This document shows positions 56,160 to 64,000 of a DNA stretch of 64,000 bases, one piece after another (the stretch's first letter is position 1; the number at the start of each line of letters is the position of its first letter). The notes beneath the pieces are model-generated. The model was not told the DNA's origin. It ran no database searches and was given only the letters and a program-made list of their open reading frames with translations. Source of the DNA: Anaeropeptidivorans aminofermentans (lineage in GTDB: Bacteria; Bacillota; Clostridia; Lachnospirales; UBA5962); contig NZ_OW711693.1 of assembly GCF_940670685.1 (NCBI RefSeq), positions 992,001 to 1,056,000 of the forward strand. Reading direction: 5' to 3'. The translations under genes were made by a program, and so were the position numbers.

Positions 56160-57301
56160 AAAAGAAAGAATGCGTAGCTATGCTGCTGGCCGGCGGACAA
56201 GGAAGCCGGTTGGGCGCATTAACAAAAAACATAGCAAAGCCGGCGGTTTCCTTTGGCGGCAAGTACAGAATTATCGACTTTTCTCTGTCAAACTGCGGGA
56301 ATTCACACATTGATACCGTTGGCGTTCTGACGCAGTATCGCCCTTTTCGGTTGAATTCCTACATAGGCAACGGAGAAGAATGGGATTTGGCGGAATCAGA
56401 CGGTGGGGCATTTATCCTACCGCCCTATGCCACAGAAAAAGGCGGAGAGTGGTATAAAGGCACAGCGGATGCCATCTACCAGAATTTAGACTTTATAGAG
56501 GCGTATAACCCGGAATATGTGCTCATATTGTCCGGTGACCACCTCTATAAGATGGATTACCGGAATATGCTCGAGACTCATAAGAAGAACCAAGCCGACT
56601 TGACGATATCGGTGATGCAGGTTCCTATAGAGGAGGCAAGCCGTTTCGGCATTATTACGGCCCAGGAGGACGGGCGCATCGTAAAATTTACGGAGAAGCC
56701 CAAGGAGCCGGATTCTACCCTTGCTTCCATGGGCTTCTACATATTTAACAAGTCCCTGCTGAAGGAAGCTTTGGAGAAGGATGGCAAAGATAAAAATTCC
56801 AGCCATGATTTCGGAAAAGACGTGATACCGGCTCTTCTGAATGCGGGGCGCAGAATTTTCTGCCACGAGTTCTCCGGCTACTGGAAGGATGTGGGCACCA
56901 TATTGAGCTATTATGAAACCAGCATGGAGCTTTTGGATCCGTCGCCGGAGTTTGACCTTTTCAGCAAAGACTTTCCGGTGATGAGCAATTCTAACATTCA
57001 GCCGCCTCACTATATCGGCCCTGACGCATCGGTTACGGAGAGCCTTGTGAGCAATGGGAGCCGGGTGCTGGGCAGAGTAAACCACTCTATCATGAGCACC
57101 GACAGCTTTGTGGGGGAAGGTGCCGAAGTGACGGATTCAGTGCTGCTTCCCGGTGCCACAGTCCATTCAGGTGCTAAGGTGACAAGAGTAATTTTGGGTG
57201 AAAATGCAGTGGTGGAAGCAAATGTCATTCTGGGCGGCGGAAAGCCGGATTCGGATATCGTCGTTGTGGGAGATGATGAAATCATTAAACTGGAGGGGTA
57301 A
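56156..57301 (+). CDS. glgC: Glucose-1-phosphate adenylyltransferase
   Basis: A 381-residue enzyme making ADP-glucose for glycogen synthesis. The nucleotide loop is [20 protein letters not shown] (near 12), followed by [29 protein letters not shown] (near 102), [11 protein letters not shown] (near 124) and FTEKPKEP are typical, and a left-handed beta-helix closes the protein. It pairs with GlgD, the regulatory relative, encoded two bases downstream. ATG follows ACAAAGGAGGGATGAGCAT. Confidence 0.96.
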   Translation: MKKKECVAMLLAGGQGSRLGALTKNIAKPAVSFGGKYRIIDFSLSNCGNSHIDTVGVLTQYRPFRLNSYIGNGEEWDLAESDGGAFILPPYATEKGGEWYKGTADAIYQNLDFIEAYNPEYVLILSGDHLYKMDYRNMLETHKKNQADLTISVMQVPIEEASRFGIITAQEDGRIVKFTEKPKEPDSTLASMGFYIFNKSLLKEALEKDGKDKNSSHDFGKDVIPALLNAGRRIFCHEFSGYWKDVGTILSYYETSMELLDPSPEFDLFSKDFPVMSNSNIQPPHYIGPDASVTESLVSNGSRVLGRVNHSIMSTDSFVGEGAEVTDSVLLPGATVHSGAKVTRVILGENAVVEANVILGGGKPDSDIVVVGDDEIIKLEG

Positions 57302-57303
57302 TT

Positions 57304-58425
57304 ATGGATAGAGTAATAGGCCTTATTGCAGCAAATTATAGCACGGAAAAACTGGGGAAGCTTACATCAGAGCGTACAGTCGCCTCCTTGCCGTATGGAG
57401 GCCGTTACCGGCTAATCGATTTTCCGCTTTCCAATATGTTTAATGCAGGCATAAAAGCCGTCGGGGTGCTTATGCCATACAAGTACCGCTCCATCCTCGA
57501 CCATATCGGTGCAGGCAAGGAGTGGTCTCTGGACAGAAAAAACGGCGGGCTTTTTGTACTGCCAGGGTCGGTTTTCGGCATATCCCATTCCGAGACTCGC
57601 TTTCTGCTGCGAGATGTGGAGCGCAACAAGATATTTTTGACCAGAAGCCCTTCTCCTTATGTGATCGTGGCAGCCACCAATACGGTATGCAATATGGATT
57701 ACGCCGAGCTTTCTGCGGCCCATCAGAAAAGCGGTGCAGATATTACTATGGTTTGCAGATATGCCCATAAGGATGAACCTTATGCCACGGCACTGCATAC
57801 CGACGGTGATAGGGTAATGGGCATCAGCCATGGTGCGAAAGCTGGCGGCAAGGCATTTTTGGATTGTTTTATCATAAATCGTCAACTGCTGATGAAAATA
57901 CTGGAATGGTACAGCGCCGTTAATTATCTGGACCTCTTCGATGCACTGTCGGATGATTATGATAAGCTGGACGTGAGAACCTATGAGTTCGACGGGTATG
58001 CACAGCATATTTACGATACCGAGTCCTATTATCGAAGCAGTATGGACCTTTTGGATGAAAAGGTTAGCGATGAGCTGTTTTCAAGAAACCGCCCCATTTT
58101 GACAAAGGTTCAGGATACGGTGCCCACAAAGTACATACAGGGGGCGGAAGTGAAAAATTCCCTTGTTTCGGCGGGGTGCATCATCGGCGGCACAGTGGAA
58201 GGAAGCGTTCTTTTCAGGGGCGTTCGGATTGAGGGCGGCGCCGTGGTGAAAAACTGCATCATCATGCAGTCCTGTACCATCGGCCGGGGGGCCTATTTGG
58301 AGAATGCCATCATCGACAGGAGCAATATTATTTCTGCCGGTATGGTCATCAAAGGCTCATCTGAAAATACCTTTGTGAAAGAAAAAAGCGAGATAAAAGA
58401 AAATGCTATTACAGGGGTGGTGTAA
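57304..58425 (+). CDS. glgD: GlgD, regulatory subunit of ADP-glucose synthesis
   Basis: A 373-residue relative of GlgC. The N-terminus keeps the fold (GLIAANYSTEKLGKLTSERTVASLPYGGRYRLIDFPLSN in outline) but the nucleotide loop lacks the GGxGxRL pattern of GlgC, as normal for GlgD, which activates GlgC in a mixed complex in Bacillus-like organisms. The beta-helix domain at the C-terminus is present (SLVSAGCIIGGTVEGSVLF...). Start after GGAGGGGTAATT, and the stop overlaps glgA (TAATG). Confidence 0.95.
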   Translation: MDRVIGLIAANYSTEKLGKLTSERTVASLPYGGRYRLIDFPLSNMFNAGIKAVGVLMPYKYRSILDHIGAGKEWSLDRKNGGLFVLPGSVFGISHSETRFLLRDVERNKIFLTRSPSPYVIVAATNTVCNMDYAELSAAHQKSGADITMVCRYAHKDEPYATALHTDGDRVMGISHGAKAGGKAFLDCFIINRQLLMKILEWYSAVNYLDLFDALSDDYDKLDVRTYEFDGYAQHIYDTESYYRSSMDLLDEKVSDELFSRNRPILTKVQDTVPTKYIQGAEVKNSLVSAGCIIGGTVEGSVLFRGVRIEGGAVVKNCIIMQSCTIGRGAYLENAIIDRSNIISAGMVIKGSSENTFVKEKSEIKENAITGVV

Positions 58426-59894
58426 TGACGGAGAAATTAAACGTACTCTATGCGGCTTTTGAGGCTGTCCCCTTCATTAAGACAGGGGGGCTTGGTGATG
58501 TGGCCGGAACGCTGCCGGGAGCCTTGAAAAAGGCCGGATATGATGTACGGGTTATATTGCCTAAGCTTCAGTCTATCCCACAGACTTATCGTGATGAGAT
58601 GGCGCGGGTGATAGAATTTCAAATGCCTTTGGGATGGCGAAATTCCTTTTGCGGGATTGATAAGCTGGAACAAGGCGGCATCACCTATTACTTTATTGAA
58701 AACGAATATTATTTCATGCGGGAAAATCCCTACGGTTATTATGATGACGGCGAACGGATTGCGTTCTTTTCCAAGGCGGTGACGGAAAGTCTGCTGCATT
58801 TGCCCGACTTTAAATGCGACATCTTGCACTGCAATGACTGGCATACGGCTCTCAGCCCTGTCTTTTTGCGAGAATTTTATAAGGGTATTCCCTTGTATGA
58901 TGAGGTAAAGACGGTGTTTACCGTCCACAATATAAAATTCCAGGGACAATATTCAGACTTCATGCTTGGTGACGTGCTGGGCTTTTCGGGTATCCCTGCC
59001 GCAGAAGACCAGCTTCGTATCGGAGACGGCGCCATCAATTATATGAAGGGGGCTCTTTTATACAGCGATGTTTTAACGACGGTGAGCCCTTCCTATGCAG
59101 AGGAGCTGAAAGATCCCTTTTACGGCGAAGGGCTGGACGGATTGTTTCGTCACCGGGGGACGGTTTTTTCGGGAATTATGAACGGAATTGATACAGAGGT
59201 GTATAACCCGAAGACCGATGAGATGATTGAGGCAAACTTCTCCTTAGAAGATTTATCGGGCAAGGCGCAGTGTAAGGCTGCCCTTCAAAAGGAGCTTGGC
59301 TTGGAAGAAGATGCGGAACTTCCTCTCGTGGTGATGATTGGCAGACTGACGGAGCAAAAGGGGCTGGAGCTTGTGAAGCGAGTTCTTCCGGAAATCCTTT
59401 CTGCCGGTGTGCAGATGGCTGTGCTGGGCACGGGGGACCGACCCTATGAGGAGATGCTGCGGCATGTTGAGCTGGAGCATCCGGGCAGGTTTTCGGCGCA
59501 AATATGCTTTGACGAAGAATTGTCCCACAGGATGTATGCCGGGGCGGATATGCTTTTGATGCCGTCTCTTTTCGAGCCTTGCGGCCTTGCCCAAATGATC
59601 GCCATGGCTTACGGAACTCTTCCTGTGGTTCGGGAGACCGGCGGTCTCAGAGACAGCGTAATACTTTATAATAAGGAAACCGGCGAAGGGAACGGCTTCA
59701 GCTTCCGAAATTATAATGCTCATGAGATGATGTTTACCCTTTTAAACGGTGCAGATGTTTTTAAAAATAATAAGGCGGACTGGAATAAGCTCATCATACA
59801 AGCCATGAGAGCGGACTTTAGCTGGGGCAAGGCAGCGGAACAGTACCGGTGCATCTATGAGAACCTGCACCGCGGGTTTAAAGAGGAGTTGTAG
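58425..59894 (+). CDS. glgA: Glycogen synthase (ADP-glucose)
   Basis: A 489-residue GT5 enzyme that extends alpha-1,4 chains from ADP-glucose. The ADP-glucose loop is KTGGLGDVAGTLPGAL (near 18); LHCNDWHTALSPVFL (near 135), TVHNIKFQGQYS (near 165), GIMNGIDTEVYNP (near 248), GRLTEQKGLELV (near 305) and the C-terminal LMPSLFEPCGLAQMIAMAYGTLPVVRETGGL (split) are all present. The next gene starts directly after the stop codon. Confidence 0.96.
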   Translation: MTEKLNVLYAAFEAVPFIKTGGLGDVAGTLPGALKKAGYDVRVILPKLQSIPQTYRDEMARVIEFQMPLGWRNSFCGIDKLEQGGITYYFIENEYYFMRENPYGYYDDGERIAFFSKAVTESLLHLPDFKCDILHCNDWHTALSPVFLREFYKGIPLYDEVKTVFTVHNIKFQGQYSDFMLGDVLGFSGIPAAEDQLRIGDGAINYMKGALLYSDVLTTVSPSYAEELKDPFYGEGLDGLFRHRGTVFSGIMNGIDTEVYNPKTDEMIEANFSLEDLSGKAQCKAALQKELGLEEDAELPLVVMIGRLTEQKGLELVKRVLPEILSAGVQMAVLGTGDRPYEEMLRHVELEHPGRFSAQICFDEELSHRMYAGADMLLMPSLFEPCGLAQMIAMAYGTLPVVRETGGLRDSVILYNKETGEGNGFSFRNYNAHEMMFTLLNGADVFKNNKADWNKLIIQAMRADFSWGKAAEQYRCIYENLHRGFKEEL

Positions 59895-62800
59895 ATGAGA
59901 GCATATCATAACACCCGGAAGACAGAATACCGGCAGCCTTATGGTGCCGTCAAGGTAGGAGAAACAATTTCTTTATCCTTGGACGTTTTTGACGGGGCGG
60001 AGACGGAATGCACCTGCAGGCTGTGGGTGGATGGCAAGGGGGAAACGCTGGTGCCCATGGAAAGAAAAGCGATAGGGGCCGGCATCCGGTTTTCCTGTGC
60101 TGTCGCTTTGGCGGAGCCGGGTATTCTCTGGTACAGCTTCATCTTAAACAGCCAAGGCACAGCCCGAAGATACGGCGCCCTGGCGGGCCGGGTTGGCGGA
60201 GAAGGCCGCCTTTATGAGGAGGAGCCGCCTTCTTTTCAGATTACGGTTTATAAGGAAAGAAAAATACCGGACTGGTATAAAAAAGCCATCGTGTATCAGA
60301 TCTTCCCCGACCGGTTTGCCCGGGGCACGGATTTCCGGCAGCGGGCAGAAAAGGCCTTAAGTGCGGAAAGGAAGGGGCCCAAGAGAGTGCTTTGCGAAGA
60401 CTGGTATGCGAAGCCCCAGTATGAAAAGGATAAAAACGGACGTATTCAAACCTGGGACTTTTACGGCGGAACCTTGTCCGGCATTGAAGAAAGGCTAAGC
60501 TATTTAAAAGAGCTGGGAGTGACAGCCCTGTATTTAAACCCGATTTTCCAAGGGGCCAGCAACCACCGTTACGATACCGGTGATTATTTAATGATTGATA
60601 CGCTGTTGGGAGAAAACGAAGATTTCAGAAAATTGTGCGATGCGGCAGCCGATATGGGCATCTCCATTATTCTGGATGGGGTGTTCAACCATACGGGCTG
60701 TGACAGCAGATATTTTAACAAATACGGAAACTATCCCGAAGCAGGCGCTTTTCAAAGGGCGGATTCTCCTTACCGGGAATGGTACCGCATCAAAGACGGG
60801 GCTTACAGCTCCTGGTGGGGAGTGGATGACCTGCCGGAGGTAAATGAAAACAGCCCTTCTTACCGGGAATTCATCTACGGCGGAGGCGATAGTGTGGTGC
60901 GCCGGTGGCTTCGGGAGGGCGGCCGAGGCTGGCGGCTGGACGTGGCCGATGAACTGCCGGATGATTTTATCGCTGAATTAAAGGGCGCCATGCTGGAAAC
61001 CAAAGAGGACAGCATACTGATCGGCGAGGTATGGGAGGACGCATCAAACAAAATCAGCTACGGGAAATTAAGGCGGTATCTTCTGGGAGAAGAGCTTGAC
61101 AGCGTGATGAACTATCCCCTCCGGGACGCTTTTCTGGATTTCATCGCAGGAAAAGCCTCAGGGGAAGACCTTTGCGAAAATCTTGAAAGCTTACGGGAGA
61201 ATTATCCCCCCGAAGCCTTTTATGCAACGCTGAACCTGATGGGAAGCCATGACAGGGTACGGCTTTTAACCGTTTTGGGCAACGCCCCTTCCGAGGCGTC
61301 TCTTTCGGAAGAGGAGCGCGTCAATTATGAGCTTTCAACCGCCCAGCGAGATTTGGCAAAGGCCAGATTATGGCTTGTGGTTCTGTGCCAGATGACTTTG
61401 CCGGATGTGCCCTGTATCTATTACGGCGACGAGGCAGGACTGGAAGGGTATTCGGACCCTTGCAACCGGGCAGGTTTTCCTTGGGGGCGAGAGGACCGCG
61501 ATGTAGAGACTATTTATAGAAATGCCATTTCCCTCCGAAAAAGCTTCGGCTTCTTTACCGAAGGCTCTTTAGAACTTTTTTACAGCGGGGCGGATGTCTT
61601 CGGATTTACCCGTTTGGGGGAAGATGGGGAGGGTGCCGTGGTCCTGGTCAACAAGAGTATTTCGGAAAATCATACCGTGAGATTTCCGCTTAGGGGCGAG
61701 AAATGTTTTGAACTGACCAGCGGACAGCGGATAGAAAGATACGGAGAAAGCGCAGAGATAACCCTTCCGCCTTTGGGCTCGGCAGTGGTGTATTTCACCG
61801 GCAAACCGGGATTCGGAAAGTCCTTTGAGCGGGGCAGCGGCGTGCTTTGCCATGTGACCAGCCTGCCTAAAGAAGGGGGCCGGGGTACTTTTGGAAAGCC
61901 GGCGGAGAAATTTGTGGATTTTTTACAGGCGGCAGGCCAGAAGTATTGGCAGATACTTCCCCTCAATCCCACAGATCCATACGGCTCCCCTTATGCAGGG
62001 ATTTCGGCCTTTGCAGGCAATACAGCGCTGCTCGATACGGAGGGCAAAGCCTTGCGTCAATTGTTTGAAAGCCATACCCAAAAGGAGGAATTTCTTAATT
62101 TTTGTCACAAAAATCAAAAGTGGCTGGATAAATATGCTGTCTTTATGGCCTTACAGAATCAGTTTTGCGGTTTAAAATGGCAGAAATGGCCGAAAGAATA
62201 CCGGCGATACAGTCCTAAGCTGAAGGAGGAACCAACTCTTCGGGAAGAGGTGCTTTACTATAAATATGGGCAGTTTGAATTTTTTCGTCAATGGCAAAAG
62301 CTGCGGCGGTATGCAAGGGAAAAAGGCATCCGAATCATCGGGGATCTCCCCATGTACGTTTCCGAGGATTCGGCGGATGTTTGGGCGAATCAAGAGAAAT
62401 TCTGCCTGGATACAGCAGGGTATAAGCGAGAGGAAGCAGGGGTGCCGCCGGATTATTTCTCTGCTCAGGGGCAGCTTTGGGGCAATCCTTTGTACGATTG
62501 GAGAGTCATGGAGAAAAAGGGTTATGCCTGGTGGATTCACCGCCTGGCTTGGGCTTTTGAACTCTATGATTATGTGAGGCTGGATCATTTTCGGGGGTTT
62601 GAATCCTTCTGGGCAGTGCCGAAGGGGAAGAAAGCCGCCGAAGGAAGATGGCTTTACGGGCCCGGTGCAGTGCTTTTTGAGATGGCCGAGAAAGAGCTGG
62701 GTTCCCTTCCCGTGCTGGCGGAGGATTTGGGAAGCATCACGCCGGGAGTGCGCGCCTTGGCAGCGAAATGCGGTTTCGTGGGAACCGAAGTGATGCAGTT

Positions 62801-63137
62801 CTACGACGGCGACCCACGAAAGGGATATGTTCCGCCGGAAGGTAAGGCGGTCTACACAGGCACCCATGACAATCAGACTTTGCTAAACTGGTGCAAGGAC
62901 AGATATCCGGAAGAAGAACCTGAGAAAATGGCGGCAGAGCTTATGCTTCGTGCCATGGAAAGCAGCGCAGATCTAGTCATATTACCTCTTCAGGATGTGC
63001 TGGGACTGGACGATACCGCAAGGATGAACACGCCGGGGACGGTGGAGGAAAACTGGATGTGGCAGGCAGAACCGGCTGATTTTGACGGGGCAGCAAAGAG
63101 GCTTTCAGAACTGACAAAGTGTACTGGAAGGAGCTGA
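59895..63137 (+). CDS. Fusion of GH13 glucan hydrolase and GH77 4-alpha-glucanotransferase
   Basis: A 1080-residue two-enzyme protein. Residues 1-110 are a CBM34-like beta domain; about 125-640 is a GH13 barrel of neopullulanase type (IVYQIFPDRFARG near 134; nucleophile D349 in RGWRLDVADE; acid E378 in LIGEVWED; D453 in LMGSHDRVR). About 645-1080 is a MalQ-type GH77 domain (GSGVLCHVTSLP near 648; PTDPYGSPYAG; nucleophile D897 in VRLDHFRGFESFWAVP; E943 in LPVLAEDLG; YTGTHDNQTLLNW; ends RMNTPGTVEENWMW). Together these could debranch and rearrange glycogen or maltodextrins left by GlgP. Known in some Clostridia as a GlgX/4-alpha-glucanotransferase fusion. Confidence 0.93.
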   Translation: MRAYHNTRKTEYRQPYGAVKVGETISLSLDVFDGAETECTCRLWVDGKGETLVPMERKAIGAGIRFSCAVALAEPGILWYSFILNSQGTARRYGALAGRVGGEGRLYEEEPPSFQITVYKERKIPDWYKKAIVYQIFPDRFARGTDFRQRAEKALSAERKGPKRVLCEDWYAKPQYEKDKNGRIQTWDFYGGTLSGIEERLSYLKELGVTALYLNPIFQGASNHRYDTGDYLMIDTLLGENEDFRKLCDAAADMGISIILDGVFNHTGCDSRYFNKYGNYPEAGAFQRADSPYREWYRIKDGAYSSWWGVDDLPEVNENSPSYREFIYGGGDSVVRRWLREGGRGWRLDVADELPDDFIAELKGAMLETKEDSILIGEVWEDASNKISYGKLRRYLLGEELDSVMNYPLRDAFLDFIAGKASGEDLCENLESLRENYPPEAFYATLNLMGSHDRVRLLTVLGNAPSEASLSEEERVNYELSTAQRDLAKARLWLVVLCQMTLPDVPCIYYGDEAGLEGYSDPCNRAGFPWGREDRDVETIYRNAISLRKSFGFFTEGSLELFYSGADVFGFTRLGEDGEGAVVLVNKSISENHTVRFPLRGEKCFELTSGQRIERYGESAEITLPPLGSAVVYFTGKPGFGKSFERGSGVLCHVTSLPKEGGRGTFGKPAEKFVDFLQAAGQKYWQILPLNPTDPYGSPYAGISAFAGNTALLDTEGKALRQLFESHTQKEEFLNFCHKNQKWLDKYAVFMALQNQFCGLKWQKWPKEYRRYSPKLKEEPTLREEVLYYKYGQFEFFRQWQKLRRYAREKGIRIIGDLPMYVSEDSADVWANQEKFCLDTAGYKREEAGVPPDYFSAQGQLWGNPLYDWRVMEKKGYAWWIHRLAWAFELYDYVRLDHFRGFESFWAVPKGKKAAEGRWLYGPGAVLFEMAEKELGSLPVLAEDLGSITPGVRALAAKCGFVGTEVMQFYDGDPRKGYVPPEGKAVYTGTHDNQTLLNWCKDRYPEEEPEKMAAELMLRAMESSADLVILPLQDVLGLDDTARMNTPGTVEENWMWQAEPADFDGAAKRLSELTKCTGRS

Positions 63138-64000
63138 TGTATGAAATGGAAGGATTGAAGAGATTAAAAGATTCCCTTTATTATTCCCCAAAGACGCGCT
63201 TGATGCTGGACTGGAGCGGAATGGGGCTCACAGACAGCTATTTTGATGAGATGAGAGAGAAACTGGCCGGAGCTTTTGAAGCCATGGACCGGCTGGAAAA
63301 GGGCGCCATAGCAAACCCAAGTGAAGAGCGGATGGTCGGCCACTATTGGCTCCGCAATGCGGAAATGGCACCTGATGAGAAGGTGGCGGAAAGCATAAGG
63401 GATAACCTCTCACATATACAAAGCTTTACGAAAAAGATACATGGCGGAGAGCTGCAAAATGAGTCTGGCAGCCGATTCAAAAATATCATCGTGGCAGGGA
63501 TGGGCGGCAGCAGTCTGGGAACGGCTTTTGTGTATCATACGCTGCCGTGCCGAAGTCGGAAAATGAAGCTTTACTTCATGGATAACACGGACCCGGATGG
63601 TATGGATAATATCTTCGATGCGGTTGCGGCCGAGCTGGATGCCACCATGATTCTCATCATTTCCAAGAGTGGGAAAACGGTGGAGACAAGAAACTGCATG
63701 GAAGAAGCAAGGGTTTTCTATGAACGTCACGGCCTTTGCTTCTCAAAACATGCCGTTAGCATAAGCGAAAGAGACAACCTGCTGGACGCTATGGCTGCGG
63801 AGGAGAATTGGCTTGACCGCTTCTTCCTATGGGACTGGGTAGGGGGCAGAACCTCGGTGATGTCTGCCGTGGGACTTTTGCCCCTGTCTCTTGTAGGGGT
63901 TGATACCATGGCGCTGCTGCAGGGAGCCGCGGAATGCGACCAACTGACCCGAAGCCGCAGTCCCCGGAACAATCCGGCGGCGCTGATGGCCTTATCCTGG
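63137..64000 (+). CDS. pgi: Glucose-6-phosphate isomerase, N-terminal part
   Basis: The frame from the ATG at 63137 (overlapping the previous stop as TGATG, after GGAAGGAGC) stays open to the window end, giving 288 residues. It contains NIIVAGMGGSSLGTAF (near 114), ILIISKSGKTVETRN (near 175) and WVGGRTSVMSAVGLLPLSL (near 234), the sugar-phosphate-binding loops of Pgi. Its place in the operon links glycogen to the glucose-6-phosphate pool. The catalytic C-terminal part lies outside the window. Confidence 0.9.
   Translation, partial: MYEMEGLKRLKDSLYYSPKTRLMLDWSGMGLTDSYFDEMREKLAGAFEAMDRLEKGAIANPSEERMVGHYWLRNAEMAPDEKVAESIRDNLSHIQSFTKKIHGGELQNESGSRFKNIIVAGMGGSSLGTAFVYHTLPCRSRKMKLYFMDNTDPDGMDNIFDAVAAELDATMILIISKSGKTVETRNCMEEARVFYERHGLCFSKHAVSISERDNLLDAMAAEENWLDRFFLWDWVGGRTSVMSAVGLLPLSLVGVDTMALLQGAAECDQLTRSRSPRNNPAALMALSW

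Noticed and set aside
62172-62867. 231-codon reverse frame in the GH13-GH77 gene, and similar ones at 52063-52779, 57412-58008 and 56486-57085
   Set aside because: The high G+C of the glycogen genes opens frames on the other strand; the coding-strand proteins are full-length and conserved.

Overview
The window looks like chromosome of a strictly anaerobic, spore-forming clostridial bacterium (Bacillota, class Clostridia; the 16S rRNA text suggests a Lachnospirales-type lineage, which I cannot place further without a search). Supporting signs are a multimeric NAD-linked [FeFe] hydrogenase, a hybrid-cluster protein, a ferritin-like protein, AT-rich genes with GGAGG-type ribosome binding sites, and spore-surface style proteins (CotH-like kinase, BclA-like collagen protein).

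Layout. 1-4.3 kb: end of a hydrogenase operon (HydC tail, a cysteine-free relative of thioredoxin-like ferredoxins, HydB, HydA). 4.3-9.4 kb: Nudix hydrolase, UPF0316 membrane protein, hcp with an FNR/CRP-like operator, a tandem GNAT protein and a ferritin-like protein. 9.6-16.2 kb: three tRNAs, a frameshifted HIT gene, a 16S-23S rRNA operon with no 5S gene, and four more tRNAs. 16.4-25 kb: an aminoglycoside-nucleotidyltransferase-like gene, an ABC-2 exporter with LytTR/DUF3021 regulators, a SagB/ThcOx-type oxidoreductase, a GltD-like oxidoreductase and a protein with four peptidoglycan-binding repeats. 25-29.3 kb: a DtxR/MntR-type regulator and a Mn/Zn-type ABC transporter. 29.6-40.1 kb: cysteine-synthase-like enzyme, purA, GNAT, flavodoxin, diguanylate cyclase, an MBOAT/SGNH acylation pair and a LysR regulator. 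40.4-48.5 kb: a collagen-like protein, then a VTC / DUF4956 / CotH operon divergent from a two-component system. 48.6-51.8 kb: an IS200-type insertion sequence, a PPOX-fold gene, a tRNA 3'-half scar and decayed genes. 51.8-64 kb: a visibly GC-richer, translationally coupled glycogen operon (glgB, glgP, glgC, glgD, glgA, a GH13-GH77 fusion, pgi).

The most unusual signals are: (1) a roughly 105-base two-hairpin element present four times, three times ending about 30 bases before a start codon (two GNAT genes and the SagB-like gene), with compensatory changes in its stem; (2) the cysteine-free protein inside the hydrogenase operon; (3) the VTC-DUF4956-CotH operon next to a collagen-like putative surface substrate and a two-component system; (4) a tRNA remnant and gene debris next to the base-composition shift that starts the glycogen operon.
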